Positions 14,701 to 26,223 of a DNA stretch of 64,000 nt are shown here, in pieces. Position numbers and translations under genes: made by a program. Each line of letters begins with the position of its first letter. Position 1 is the stretch's first letter. Source of the stretch: Rhododendron vialii (lineage: Eukaryota; Streptophyta; Magnoliopsida; Ericales; Ericaceae); assembly GCF_030253575.1 (NCBI RefSeq), contig NC_080563.1:38671501-38735500 (forward strand), read 5' to 3'. Under the pieces are notes generated by a model. The model had not been told where the DNA came from, ran no database searches, and saw only the letters and a program-made list of their open reading frames with translations.

Positions 14701-17700
14701 TTATTAATAGGTGCATAAAAAGAACGTTTATGTTTCCCAAGCTCAGGCTTAAAAAAAAAAAAAACTGACTCCGAGGACAATGTTTAATTAAATTAGGAAA
14801 AAATTTCTCTAAAATCACAAAAGAGGGATGACCCAATCTACGATTTCACTGGTGTAACATAGAAAGAGCCGAACTCGTATCTGCTTGCAGAGCTAGACCA
14901 CATGCCATGGATGAATGAGATGGACGAGGTGCAGACTCCAAAAAATAGAGGCCACCATGTGCTTTACCACTGCCAATCACCTTCCCCTTATCCAGTTCCT
15001 GAAAAACATAATGAGTAGGAAAAAAAGTCGCTGAACAATTTGCAGAACGAGTAAGACTACTAACAAATAGAAGGTTAGTGGCGAAATTTGGAATATGTAG
15101 GATTGAAGATAGGGAGATAGAGGGAGAATAGCGAATAGAACCTTTCCCTGAAACAGCAGAGAATGACCGATCCGCTATTCTAACCTTATCCTTACCAGAA
15201 CAAGTAGAGTAAGAATCAAATATAGAGGAACAACCTGTCGTATGATCTGAAGAATCTATAATCCAAGGAATAGTAGAAGAGGCAGTAAATGCACTAGCTG
15301 GAATACCTGTGTGAGCAAAATAAGACGAAGTAGGACCTGCTGTGGAAATGGGAGCTATAGTAGATGGAGAATTAGCCCGAGCCATTAGGCGCCTGAGAAC
15401 TTGCATCTCCCCCAGAGAAAGACCACCAACATAATCAGATGATGCCTCAACCTCAATACTGAACCCAGAATTAGGCAAGATGGCAACTGTAGACTCCGAA
15501 ACATGAGCCTGGGCCTGAAAACGCACGGGACCACGACTATGACCACCGTTTCCACCCCCTCGCCCACGAGAGGGACGACCATGTAACTTTCAACAGAAAT
15601 CCCTGGTATGGCTGGTGTTGTTGCAGTAATCACACCGAAGTGACTCACGATCAATAGGCTCACTGCTAGTACCAGACTATGGCTTACCATTTTGCGGAGG
15701 AGGAACAAGCCCATTACGAAAACCAGATGACCCTATGGAATGGCAGCCAAGGCAGACTGCTCAAGAGTAGGAGTGTGCAACATAGCACCCCTCATACTCT
15801 CCTCCTACTGAACAATGACATAGGCCTCTCCCAACGATGAAAACGGAATACGACCCAACACCTGCACTCTAATCGGATCATATTCTATAGTAGGGTTATG
15901 ATATAAAGCTTCATCATTCTTGTAATCTTATGTTTCAAATAATACAATCATTCTCTCTTCGTTATAACAACATTATCTTCAACATCCCATCCAGATTTGA
16001 ATAGTCGGAGGGAGACTCTCCGGTGTATAGCAATGTGAAACACAAACAATGACAGGGTTGTGCGTTAAACACACATGGAGAAGAGTTGCAGCCTTGCAGG
16101 ACAACAATCCGGCATTGCGTCATCCTTTTCCCATGGATGACCTGTCTGCCTAAGTCTTCACCATAGAATAGTGGGATAATCCACTTCACAGATATTTGTT
16201 TTAGTTCATCTTACCTATCCATACACAGAAGGCAACTTCAAAGTCTTAAAAGTAATCTCTTTAGTAAATAAAAGGGCTACATAGTTACTAATAGGTTTCT
16301 AGTGTTATCCCATTCTTACAAGTAAGGAGTTTGATAAGAAAAAAAGTGAGGATACTAGTAAACTTCTACTAACTACTATAGTCTAGACTTACTAAAACAT
16401 ACAACAAACCAAATATATAGCTTGACCCAAATTACAACTCTTGAGTGATTATTATGGTCTACTCCATCAAATTACATAATAATCAATAATCCCTTTGACG
16501 ACTAAAACCTAGTTAGAAACATACATACAAGTAGCCTGGACCCCTGGTACATTGTAAAAACATGGAGTATGAGTTCAATTAACCCAAGCACGATTACATA
16601 AAAGTCATAAGTTTACTCCATTTGAAATAACGGGTTTTCCTATTTCTTCTTTCCGTGCTCTCATCCATTTGTTTTGGGTTTCTTTTCTGTAGATCTACAA
16701 TCATTAGGATCTTTTACGATTTCGTTAGTAACTCCATGTAAGTGATTTAGGTATTGATGCCTTAATCGAAGGCCAATGAGGGGGAATGGGGCTATGGTTG
16801 ATTTTGGCACGATTTGATGGCACTTTTTTGGCTGAAAAGAAGTGTATCATCCTTGAAAGAGCTCAGAAGTTTCTTTCTCATAACTCAACTCCCTTTCTGT
16901 GTGCTGCCAGGGTTCACCTGTTCCTACAAGGACTCTGGCCCAAGAGAACCAGAAACTAGTAAACTTCTTACTAGTTACTACATCAATCCTATAATGGCCA
17001 AATTGGGTATACCCGATTCCTTACATGGCTCATCGCACTTGCTATATGGTGACCATCAGTCATGTGGTTGCCACATAAGCTGGTACTCAAATATGTGCGC
17101 AGATGTGGCCACCATTAATTTTACTCTATTGTAGACTTACAAAGACAAGATATCTGAATAACCATCATAATTGACCAAAATTAGGACTCACAAGCAACTT
17201 GTACTGCACATTCCAGAAAATTGCAAAATTACAAACAACCCTACGTCTAAATCCAAATAAAAACGTGAAGACTATAATACTCGTAGCCTGTTTAAAAATA
17301 TAGAGTGAAGCCAGATTAAGGGTGAATACTACTACGTAATGCCCTGAGTTTACTTACTCGTTGTGAAGCTTCAGATTTCCTTCTTCTTCTTCACTACAAA
17401 ATGCACATGGTCAATGTTATATGACTAATCCGCATTGAGCTGATAAAAAAATGTGAATTCCTTTGGAACCTTTGTCGAGTCTCCTTAATCTCCTACATTC
17501 TGTACAAGGTTTTGGGGTCTGCATTTGGAAACCCTTTTAGTTGTTCCCCAAAAAAGTTTAGTTTTACATTTTCATGTACATGGTTTTAATTGAATATATG
17601 TCCACAATATATTTTACCAAATGGTTCTTTATATTTATAACTTGTTCTTTCTTGTTGTGTGATAATTTTCTAATTAGCTTTCTTTTTGTAGGTGACTATT

Positions 17701-20700
17701 TTGTTCGGAAATGCAACAGAATTTTCTATAATAAGTTCAGATGGTGTTGAGCGTAGGTTACGAGAAGAAAATAATGCTGAAGATGAAGATGTTAGCTGGT
17801 AAGTTAAACGCTTACCAATGCATCTCTCATAGCCTGTTCGGGAAGACTAATTATAATTGAACATAGTAGGACACTGATGTGTGAGCGTCATTCTAGGGAG
17901 AACTTTAGGAACAGCCAAACCAAACAAAATCGAATTGAGCATTAAGTCCTAATCAATTGGGGCCAGCTACATGAATCTATTATCTCCATTATGTCGAGGG
18001 CATCGTGTTTTGTATATTAAAAATTGAAGTCTTTTCGAACTACTGCCTCTAAAGTCAATTTTGGTCTACCCGTCCCCTTTGTGCTACCATATACATTAAC
18101 CAAGGTTTTCAAATTTTGATCGAATCATATTTCGAAAACTGCTCAGATCAAGCCCTTTTCGGTCTTTTTTTTTGCTGATTTCTCGCGGGTACCCTTAAAA
18201 TCACGTTCTGATCACATTGAGAGGCTCGGATCATCAAAATTTGATTGGTAACTATGAGATGTTTTTTTAGATGTTTTTATAGATGTTCCCGGAACCGCTA
18301 TATATGCATATAGATATCAAGGATTCATTATGAAATCAAAATTTGGCCTTAATACTATAGAAGTATGTTTTTGACAATGATTATGTAGCCTAGCAGGTAC
18401 GAAACTTGCTTATATGGAAACATATGTAGGCTGAGGCTCTAAGTTGTGCCGCAATCTATGATTTAGAGGATACAAGAATTAAAGAGATCAATTTGTCCCA
18501 TTTTGCATTGATGTAGGATGTTATAATCTTTAATATCCGCACCTACTAGTACAATAATAGCCCATCAAATTTAAATAATAACCTTTTAAAGACATTGAGC
18601 CCATCCATCGACTCATATGATAATAAACTATGCAAATTTCATCAAACTAATACTCCCTCAGTCCCTAAATAAATGTCCTGCCCACAAACCTAGGTCTTTA
18701 AAAACATTTCATTTTTTCGTTAAAAAATTCAAACTTTTTTTCATAACTTGAAAGAACTCATTGATATCTATTGATTTGTGGTAAAAAAAATTAATTTTTT
18801 AACCAAAAAGATGCATATTTTTAGAGGCCTAGATTTATGGGTCGGACATTTATTTAGGGACAGAGGGAGTATAGATAATTTATGAGAAAAGGTATCTTAG
18901 ACTTAAGAATATCTAGAATGTTTACTTTTTGTGAAAAAAAGCAAGAAGAGGTTAATAGCATGCTCCTTATAAGAAAACAAAATTCCTATTAACAAATTTC
19001 TTACGGGAATAAAGTTTTTTCGAACTTCCCACTCTGAAGTTGTATTCTAGCTTTTTTTACAAAAAAAAATGAAGGTGAAAGTGGTTACATACATAAAGTT
19101 TTTTCGAACTTCCCACTCTAAAGTTGTATTTTAGCTTCTTCTTTTTTTTAAAAATGAAGGTGAAAGTGGTTACATATTGGCAAATTCAATAGTTGCTATA
19201 TTTGCATGAATCAAATCGTGGTTCATCCCGATTTTATTTAAACCTCGCTTCGTGGTAATTCTTGATTTTCAAAATGGAAAGATGAACTTTGATTATCAGA
19301 GACGTAATATCTTTGTATAGAGAGAAGACATGGACGATTTAACTCCCACTCAGGCCCACCTCTACCATTTCACAGCCACACTGGTACCAGTGTACCACTG
19401 CCGACCACCACTACCACCTTTGGCCATGATGTCAATCTTCATTGCAAACAAATTAAACTCGCAGGTATACAAGTCATGTGTAGCAATAGTACATGCTACA
19501 AGATTGATCCCATGAAGATTGGCTTAAAGTAACCAAATTTCATCATTTTAATTTCCTAATCCAACAAAGATGAACTGATCTTAAAGGGGTCAAAATTTTA
19601 AGATTTTTAGCAAAGACAAAAATGCAGTTGAGATTATTAGATTAATACCAAGGTGTAGAGTGAACCTCTAATCATCACATTTTGAAATTTGAGTGCTAGT
19701 TCACAACTATTGTATTCTATGGGTTTTCAACACATCTATGTCCAGCCTTAAAACAAAAAAAGACATGTATGTCCTTGATAAGAAACAAGATGTTTTCACA
19801 AATTCAATTCAGGGACAATCTACCTTTGTTTATTCAGAAGTAGAAAATAAACATCTTGATTCGCATTCTCAAAGCCTTGATTTCGAAGTACCTGATTATG
19901 ATCAAACCGATGCACTTCATTCATCCCAATGATTGAAGTCAGATCTATGTTCAAGCATTCAGATTCAAAGACATCGAAACATTCATTAATTTTGGAGAAA
20001 AAGGAATTCTAAAATGAGTTCTGAATATTAATGATTTGAAACAACTGGAAGCATCTTAGAAGTACTTGGATTAGGGCTTCTTGAAATCCCTGGCAAAGAG
20101 ATTAGAACCCCATTTCTTGATTGATTCACAAAGCCTGCCATCTTCTTTATGCTTGGGTCTTCTCTAGGTTTTGTGATCACCAAAAAACCGCTGCATCTGT
20201 GTTCGTTTTTTCTTTCTGTAAAAATGCTGATATAAACCTTGAAGAGTTCTGAGTAGTGGGGGAACATGGAAGCAGAGTTTCCGGATTTTAGGGCTCTTGT
20301 TGACAGCCAGTTTCGACCTTCTCAATGTTGGAATTGGATTTTTTTGTGAACTACACATATTTAGCCTACAAACCAGCTTTAAAACCCAATTTCAATCATC
20401 TAAATTTGGAATTTCGAGCTCAGAGCTATGGCCAAAATACTCGGACTGGTGCAGACCTGATTCCAGGCCAAATTGGAGATACAAACACGACATTATCTTT
20501 GAGCTCTTTTGGACTTTAAGATGGCATAGGATTCTTGATCAGGGTTCTGACAAGCACATCAAGTGTGGCTTCTCTTTTTGGTGGCTAAAATGGATCCAAT
20601 TATCGTCTTGTAGACAATCACCATTTTCCTGCAAGAAGTTTAAAATGCTACAGCAACAGCAGCAGCGAATAAAGCACAACTACCAGCTAGGAAACATAAT

Positions 20701-23700
20701 TTTGGGGATTAAGGCATATCAATTTTCCGTGAACAACTGGCCACCACCACTTCACATTCCTCTATCTTCATTCTTTGTTGCAGTCCTTTATCTGTTTGTC
20801 CGTCGTTGCCATCCACCCCAACCGCACATAACATCCTAGAAGCTTCCATGTAAAATAATCACCACCCACCTCCATGGCCGCCACTGCTGTTTACTTCCTC
20901 GCGTTTCCTGGCAATCCCATCCTCTCACTCTCTTCCCCTGATGTAGGTTGGTTTTACGAAACTTTCGGTCTCGCTGATTACAAAAGGAATCATGCTGGGT
21001 TTTATGTAGGAAACAAGAATTGTACTTGAGTTGTGTTCACAAATAAGAACAGGAAGAAGAAGAAGGAAAGTGAGAAAGAGTGCTTCACGGTCGCAAGGGT
21101 TCCGTACAAGGACTGCATCCTCAATCACGATGACCACAACCTTGTTAGCTCAAATTTAATACCGCAACCTTGTTAACTAAAATTTAGTAATCAACTCTAT
21201 TACATTGAAGATTTTCATATTTATAGACCATGCAAAGGCTATTCTAATTCCTGGACATCTGTATAGACTATAGCATGAACCTAAATGTGTTCCAATGAAC
21301 CTAATACTACCTCCATCCTATTTTGGTTGTTTATTGACTTTTGAATGTCCCAAATTGTGTCCATTTTAGAAAATCGAAGTACAATTAATATGATTTTACT
21401 CTTTACCCTTTTTGACTTTTTAATGTCTCAAGTTGTGTCCATTTTAGGAAATCAAAGTACCATGTTACATGATTTTACTCCTTTACCCTTGTATCAAATT
21501 AACATGTGTTTAATGTATCTAAATGCATATTCATGCAAGTATAGATTCATGATGACCCTTGGAGGAACACTGTTGCCGAGGATCAAATCTTTTGAAATTT
21601 CTAAAATACCCTCGTCTATATTTTATGCCCCGACTCAGGCTTTGAAAATTTCAATTCCATGAGCATGATTACAGAATGTGTTTCTGCATATAATGCATAT
21701 CTGTTGGTGTTGGTGAAATTGGGTGGTTAGAATTTGAAACATATTGATTATGATGAAACCTAAGGGACTGTTGCTTGTGATTATTTTAATAAGTTTGGAC
21801 TGCCATGCATGGGAAGGAAGGTTCAGATATCAGGGCAGCCAGTTTGTGCAAGTCATTGAGAGTATAGAGTCTACTCCCCTAGCATCATCAATTACTTTTA
21901 ACCAGCCTGGGGATGGCCTTTTCCAGTCAAAAGTAAAAACTGGGTATATTTGCGGGAGGAATCCTCTGCCTTATTTATGAATAATTACGCGTATCCAAAG
22001 CATTGTAACAACCATCTAGCATTTTATGTTGTTTTGGTTTTGCATACATGTGTTGGATTGTACCTTTTCTTTAATTTTGCAGTTCAAGAGATGCAATTGT
22101 TCTCACCTTGAGATTATTCATTATGAAGGTATGACCTCTTAATCTCGAGTTATTATTTTCTCATCTTAATTCGTTGAGTTGTTTTTCAAATATTTAATCT
22201 ACACCTTACATTAAATCCTATTTAGCTTTCAAAAATCCTTTTTTCAACATTTGCGATCATTGAAGGTTTGGGATTCTTATTTAAATGTTTAAATTAGACA
22301 AACATAGTCGTCTCCCTGAGGATTGTTATCACTGCTGTGTTTCTGTTCACTGAAAAGTAGTTCCATTAACAATAACAATTGCCCAGCTACCACTTTGGTA
22401 ATTCCCCAGAGTTACCCTCTCTACCTTAACATCCATTTGGTGTATCTCAAGATTTTGTAATGCTGCAATTGCAATTATCATCTTAATGGATGTTATCTTG
22501 GAATCAGGAGAATACGTATCAAAGTAGTCTAGGCCTTTCTTTGTCTATAACCTTTGATTACAAGTCTTGCCTTGTACTTATCACTTGACCTATCTGCCTT
22601 GCTCTTCCTATTGAAAACCAATTGTAGCCCAAAGGCTTAGACCTGGAGGAAGATCCCAGTTCCCAAGTGTGAGTCTGCAACATGGAATCAATTTCACTTT
22701 TAATGGCTTCTTTCCACAAAGGACCCTCAGGGGAGCTTATAGCTTCCTTGAAGCTTTGAGGTTCACTTTCTGACCGATACGTCAGAAAGTGCGGACCAAA
22801 GGGAGTTGATGTTTTAGCCCTTTTGTTACGTCTAGGCTCATGTCAATTTCCTCTCTTTGGTCTTGAGACTCTTGATCGTTTTTACTAATAGTACCCAAAC
22901 TTAGCTTAACCGAACTTGACTCCTTTTCCAATCTAAACATCACTTTTCTAGATTCCATGATTGTGTTCTTGTGAAAATTTGATGTCTCAGATTTGTGCAC
23001 AAAGAAAATGATATGCACTACTATTGTTGGCTTAGCCGATGACTATGCAGTCCACGGTCTTTGGACCTATTCTCACTCATTTAGAATAGGCACTTCCACT
23101 TTTCCAAGGCAACCCCTCATTGACAAAAGAGTGTGGTTGCTTTGTTATTGTAGTTAGTAGTATGGCTATTTTTATAAATTTGGACTATAGGGTTTTAAAA
23201 GGTACAGTATGACTCAAGTGTGTCAGTGAGGGAAAAGATGTGAGAAATCCTAGCGTTTGTTTGTGGGCTGCAGCTCCATGTTTTCCTTTCCCTTCTCTTC
23301 TTCTCCTTGTGCGATTCAAGGCCCCTGGATATCCTATGATGTTCCCCCTCTTTTCTTTCTCCTCAGTTCTCCTTGTGAATTCATGGCTCCTTGAGTAACT
23401 AGCTTTTCTTGCCTTTCTAAACCCCTTTTATCCTTCAATCATTTATCTATTTTGAGATTGAGTTGATGAAATATTTTGAGACTGTTTTGATGAAATATGA
23501 GAGCTGCCGTTCCTTTAGTATGGTCAAGACTTGAGAAACCCAAAGGTTTTGTTTGCGGGTGGCAGCTCCATGTTTCCCTTCCCCTTGCCCCCCGTTTCTC
23601 TTTTTCTCCTTATGTGATTCACGGCCTCTAGATGTCCTAGGATTTTCCTTGGTATGGTTTGAGTTTCTGGGTTTCGTCAATTAGCAACTTGCCTCTTCTA

Positions 23701-23807
23701 ACATTAAAGTTACAATTTGGAAGGTCATTTATGAATTCACTTATTTGCAGGCTGCTGAGAGAAAAAAAGGGAGGAGAAGGAATTTGAATTTGTTCTTTAA
23801 GCACTAA
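2735..23807 (+). CDS. Unidentified multi-exon host gene, six 3' exons
   Basis: Six candidate exons read on one strand with compatible phases: 2735-2783, 6479-6549, 6675-6794, 17692-17798, 22083-22128 and 23751-23807 (TAA stop). All are bounded by AG acceptors and GT donors. Codons split across junctions rejoin sensibly: G+AT gives Asp at the first junction and TG+T gives Cys at the fourth. The second exon could instead end at 6537. The joined tail, about 149 residues, includes [17 protein letters not shown] and [18 protein letters not shown] and ends in a basic stretch ([14 protein letters not shown]). I do not recognise the family. Upstream exons must lie before 2735 or outside the window. 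The introns are about 3.7, 0.13, 10.9, 4.3 and 1.6 kb and full of mobile elements. I infer a real gene or a recent pseudogene; mRNA evidence would decide. Confidence 0.5.
3664..3688. repeat. (GT)n microsatellite with a G run
   Basis: A GT dinucleotide tract followed by a run of G. It lies in the first large intron of the unidentified gene. The rest of 2784-6478 outside the listed elements shows nothing recognisable. Confidence 0.9.
3984..4086. repeat. Dispersed repeat, also present at 8728-8838
   Basis: The block containing GATCATAGAAGCGTTTAGG, then a long AT-rich stretch ending in TGTCAAAAAGAAAATATTAT, recurs at about 8738-8838 with small differences. No ends or coding content were recognised. 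Confidence 0.6.
4469..5114. mobile_element. hAT-type MITE with CCGG-rich subterminal repeats
   Basis: The element is bounded by identical 8-bp target duplications ATTGGTAT at 4461-4468 and 5115-5122, the length used by hAT transposases. The terminal repeats are imperfect (TATGGCTGTTAC against TAGGGGTGATAC). Both subterminal zones are packed with ACCGG/CCGGT motifs, commonly seen in plant hAT derivatives. The middle holds a TA microsatellite and no coding sequence, so it is non-autonomous. It sits in a host-gene intron. Confidence 0.85.
5467..5833 (+). mobile_element. TRIM-like miniature LTR fossil
   Basis: Two direct repeats of about 105 bp (5467-5574 and 5730-5833) begin TGT and end AACA and share TTGTCCCACATTGATTA. 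The first is followed directly by TGGTATCAAAGT, a primer-binding site of the Copia/TRIM tRNA-Met type. The internal part is only about 155 bp and cannot encode a polyprotein, which fits a terminal-repeat retrotransposon in miniature. No clear 5-bp target duplication was seen. Divergence between the repeats suggests it is old. Confidence 0.7.
7675..8045 (+). mobile_element. Probable tRNA-derived SINE split by a MITE
   Basis: An A-box-like stretch, TTGGTTCAGTGGTAAAAACC (about 7688-7707), is followed by CTCGGCTTACCAACC. A B-box-like GTTAGATTCATACC follows directly after the inserted MITE at 7776-7974. Removing the MITE would restore tRNA-like spacing. The ends and target duplication are not clear. 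Confidence 0.45.
7776..7974. mobile_element. Fold-back MITE, Mutator- or hAT-type
   Basis: The two halves are inverted copies of each other over about 85 bp: the left starts GAGAATAATTTTGTTCAC and the right is its near-exact complement. The duplicated flank CGCCACGGG occurs at 7768-7776 and 7975-7983. Whether the boundary G belongs to the flank or the terminal repeat decides between a 9-bp duplication (Mutator) and an 8-bp one (hAT). It has no coding capacity. Confidence 0.78.
8728..8838. repeat. Second copy of the dispersed repeat at 3984-4086
   Basis: It shares GATCATAGAAG, GGAAAAATTAT and TGTCAAAAAGAAAATATTAT with the copy near 4.0 kb, with a short extra block in the first third. It lies between the two parts of the Copia remnant. 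Confidence 0.6.
8844..9525. repeat. Direct repeat pair (8844-9010, 9345-9525) around tRNA-like repeat units
   Basis: Two copies of about 170 bp share CTTAGCGGCAGGCAGACATG and GGCGTCTCGAGTACGGGGTGG. Between them lie segments with tRNA B-box-like text on the minus strand (GGTCGCGGGTTCGACTCC, about 9247-9264). The 9062-9215 segment recurs at 32951-33090. I infer a tRNA-derived dispersed repeat family; the precise family is unknown. Confidence 0.6.
9771..10113 (+). mobile_element. Second TRIM-like miniature LTR fossil
   Basis: Direct repeats of about 100 bp (about 9771-9876 and 10019-10113) share GTGGGCTACTA and end in GCGTTACA. The first is followed by TGGTATCATAGC, resembling a Copia-type primer-binding site. 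The internal part is about 140 bp and non-coding. The start of each repeat is not exact and no target duplication was seen. A GGGGA-rich stretch at 9670-9765 lies immediately upstream and may belong to another element. Confidence 0.5.
11749..12203. mobile_element. hAT-type MITE inserted in the Copia fossil
   Basis: Perfect 8-bp target duplications TGTTTATG flank it at 11741-11748 and 12204-12211. The termini are GGGCCGGCCCAA and the complement of GGGCTGGCTCTG, as in other plant hAT derivatives. It has no transposase. It contains a SINE in its middle (about 11974-12080). Confidence 0.87.
11974..12080 (-). mobile_element. tRNA-derived SINE nested in the hAT MITE
   Basis: On the minus strand, an A-box-like GGGTCGTTCAGCAGTAAAG is followed about 30 bases on by the B-box-like GAGTTCGATTC. 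An A-rich tail follows, seen as a T run on the plus strand at about 11975-11984. Target duplications are weak (GAATTT near both ends). Confidence 0.6.
15896..17691. other. Rest of the 10.9 kb intron
   Basis: AT-rich sequence between the Copia fossil and the acceptor at 17690-17691. The block around TAGTAAACTTCT occurs twice (about 16349 and 16960). I saw no gene or element with clear ends. Confidence 0.5.
17915..18090 (-). mobile_element. RTE LINE 3'-end fragment
   Basis: It matches the 3' tail of the LINE at 690-1872: AATTGGGGCCAGCTACATGAA, then text like GTCAATTTTGGTCTACCC. No coding blocks remain. It is more diverged than the first copy, so probably older. Confidence 0.65.
18140..18260. 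repeat. Diverged copy of the repeat at 1-110
   Basis: Shares the CCCTTAAAATCACGTTCTGATC core and flanking blocks with the start of the window, in the same orientation. Confidence 0.6.
18651..18872. mobile_element. Complete Stowaway MITE
   Basis: The terminal inverted repeats are 26 bp with one mismatch: CTCCCTCAGTCCCTAAATAA at the left, complemented at the right end (about 18845-18870). Both ends are flanked by TA, the target duplication of Tc1/mariner-type Stowaway elements. Its length of about 220 bp is typical and it has no coding sequence. It sits in the 4.3 kb intron. Confidence 0.92.
19009..19182. repeat. Tandem duplication, unit about 87 bp
   Basis: Two adjacent copies share AAAGTTTTTTCGAACTTCCC and AATGAAGGTGAAAGTGGTTA, with small differences in a T/A-rich centre. 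Confidence 0.85.
19183..21300. other. Intron sequence without a recognised gene
   Basis: Several open frames of 60-180 codons occur on both strands (for example 20297-20839, +), but none shows a known family motif or conserved exon structure. One has a short poly-Gln stretch near 20650. I treat them as chance frames. Confidence 0.4.
21307..21495. mobile_element. Stowaway-like MITE with an internal tandem duplication
   Basis: It begins TACTACCTCCATCCTATTTTGG, a degenerate Stowaway end. A 78-bp unit (TGACTTTTGAATGTC to the TTTACCC block) is repeated at 21336 and 21414. The right terminus is unclear. Confidence 0.55.
22380..23050 (-). mobile_element. Copia fossil fragment
   Basis: The minus strand shows the region just before and at the start of a Copia reverse transcriptase, including a [10 protein letters not shown] block near 22710. 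Nothing else of the element is present. It is broken and lies in the last intron of the unidentified gene. Confidence 0.7.
23238..23645. repeat. Diverged direct repeat pair in the last intron
   Basis: Segments at about 23240-23345 and 23528-23645 share a GCAGCTCCATGTTT core followed by a CT-rich run and a TTCAAGGCC/TTCACGGCC block. The order suggests an old local duplication. Confidence 0.6.
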
Positions 23808-23963
23808 GGTGACCATTTACCGCCCATTCGTTTGTCGTGAAAGGTGATGTAATTATTGAATGAGGAGTCGGTGAATTACTTCAATTTTTTCTGTTGCTTG
23901 TGTACGATGTATGTACCTTTCACAGCGGGCTCAAATTGACTCGACTATGAAATGAGTTGCAGT

Positions 23964-23988
23964 TCTCTCTCTCTCTCTCTCTCTCTCT
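23964..23988. repeat. (TC)n microsatellite
   Basis: A pure TC dinucleotide tract about 155 bp after the stop codon of the unidentified gene, probably in its 3' flank. Confidence 0.95.
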
Positions 23989-23999
23989 AAAGGAAAAAC

Positions 24000-26200
24000 A
24001 AAGCAGAACTTCCATATTTTTTGTGGGTTCTTATGAACGCAGTGCAGTAAAGTTTGTCTTCCTCTTTCGATGGATGGAGAATCTGATATATGTATGTCCC
24101 TCTCTCTGAGGAGCCATAATCGAAAATGTATTTTGTTCTGCAAGTCACATCTGGCTGTTATTGCCAGTGTTCCGGTATTGTGTAGGTAGGGCGCGGGATA
24201 AATAAACCAAGTTATTTGAGTTTGAGCTCGTGTTCGTTCGATAAAATATCGTTTAAGATTGGTATCTTACATAAACAAATCAAGCTTTAATATTTTTTTG
24301 ATGCTAATCACGCTTTCAAACTAATCTTGAACAAGTTAATCAGCTCGTCCAACTTGTGGCGTCTAAAAAATTCAAGCTACTCCACATGGTTCGGTTCGTT
24401 CCTACCCCACTATCCAGCCACCACGACTACCAGTGTTCCCTCTGCCACATCATTACCAACACCACGGATTTGCTGAACATATGAATCATCTAACAAAAAG
24501 TTTCTGCTGGCTAACAAAGTACTCTCTCATGAAGATGGAGTTTTGGTGGTTAGTTACGTTTGCCTGACAATCAAGATGACGATTCATGGTTTTTCGTCAA
24601 ATGTTAGAACTTAGAACAGTCTAAACTACCCTAATTTCAATCCAATCCACCTCCAGAGGAATTGAATCTACAATTTCAGTGCACCTAAGTGTTGTAGCTA
24701 TACAACCGTTGGCTCCTTGCGGAAAATCTCATTTTCGTATGGGTGGAGATTTAAGACCAGATTTCCCAAAATTGTTTCCTTTGCAAGGCCTAGAAAATGA
24801 TTGAGAGATAGCAAAACGCAAGAGATTATTACTGGTGCACAAGAGTACCTCTTACTCGATGGTAGCAACATACGAATCGGCTTCTGGCAATAATACCCTA
24901 CCATCTACATGCACAACTATATATACTAGCGGGTTCAGTTTAATAAGTTTTTGGACCTTCACCGAGCTCAAATCAATGATTGGAGATGTTCAATTTTAAG
25001 AACTCATCGCGAACGTCAATTACGCAAAAAAAATGACGTTGATCAAACATCGTTTGCTATGATTTTGAAGCACATTTTATCTTGAACAATAAAGAATTGA
25101 AACACTTGAATTGGACATTTGTCCAATTCATCTCAAGATAAATGTGCTCTAAAATTATATCAACCCATATCAGATCAAGGTGATTTACGACGTAACTAAT
25201 GCTTTTGATGAGTGCTAAAAACAGAACGAGTTTAATCACTGAAGCGACCCCAGATAAAACCCAAAAAACTGATTGAACTTGACCCTCTATTCTATTTACT
25301 AGACCGGAGAGAATCGAGATCCCATACATACGTAAACGTGGCATGACTTGCCTCTCAAGTGCCATAAAATCCCATATTCTCATGTCTCAGTAATCCCCTC
25401 ATCCATAAGATGTTAGCAGCATCTCAAGCACACGAATTTTGAGTCGCAATCGTGAGAAAGATAATGAACTTTGGCCCAGCCACCTATATCTGTTTTGTAG
25501 TTCAAAATGATTCAACAGTGGTCTCTTTCTGTTATCGCTCTAAGACATGTAGGTCGAGTACCGAAAGGTTGACATATTGTTTGACCGGATTAACAGTGAA
25601 GGAAAATATATAAACTTACTAGACGACGTGTAAATATGTAGTTAGTTTGATGAAAATTAAATTAACAGTGATGGGATTAGTAAAACCACACCAACCATCA
25701 TATGATATATATGTCACGTGTTTTATGATTATATAATCGGTAGATGGTTTAATCCGATCCGTAAGAATGTTACCAAACAATTTAATACGAATCATGGCTT
25801 TAATCATTCTTATTATCCCCGAAAATGAAATGCCCGATCTGGAGGGGCCACCATCGCAGTGCGTGTGAGAAGTGTAGTCAGGTCCTTTTTCTAGATGCGT
25901 CGTCTGACGCTTTTTGCCATTGCAATTTAATACGAATCATGGCTTGCCCTTCGAAGTTGAAGCCTGTGAATCCGGTTCACATGCTGCTGGATTTGGGTTT
26001 TTGATGTGCACGCCGTGGTGGGGTTTTCCCTCGTGTGTATGTCGTGATAAAGGCCGCCGGATCATCTGAAGTTCTTTCGACATGCTTGCGCACGTTGCCT
26101 TATTTTGCTCTCCTAGGGTTTCCGGCGAGCAAAATAAACCGTGGGGTTTCTACGGTTTCCGCCTTATCCGGACACAATGCAGACTCGATTGATAATGCTA
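24000..26200. other. Gene-poor intergenic stretch
   Basis: No supported gene. A segment at 24210-24400 has the AGCTCG-type motifs of the elements at 35.95 and 39.2 kb. A 21-bp direct repeat around AATTTAATACGAATCATGGC occurs at 25780 and 25922 and flanks about 120 bp that could be a small insertion; no end structure of a known element was seen. Confidence 0.5.
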
Positions 26201-26223
26201 TAAATAAATAGGAAATTGATTTT

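Larger units (their letters stand above)
11260..15895 (-). mobile_element. Copia LTR retrotransposon fossil, 5'-truncated
   Basis: Read on the minus strand, the order is that of Ty1/Copia: a gag zinc-knuckle region (about 15.6 kb), protease (about 15.3 kb), integrase (about 14.1-14.8 kb), reverse transcriptase (about 12.5-13.3 kb) and RNase H (about 11.6-12.45 kb). A purine-rich tract near 11525 is followed by LTR-like sequence down to about 11.26 kb. No matching 5' LTR was found near 15.9-16.2 kb, so the 5' end is lost. It carries many breaks and is dead. A hAT-type MITE (11749-12203) sits inside the RNase H region. It lies in the 10.9 kb intron of the unidentified gene. Confidence 0.88.

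Noticed and set aside
20297-20839. 180-codon open frame in the 4.3 kb intron
   Set aside because: No recognised domain, overlapping frames on both strands, and it lies inside an intron of a gene with better exon evidence.
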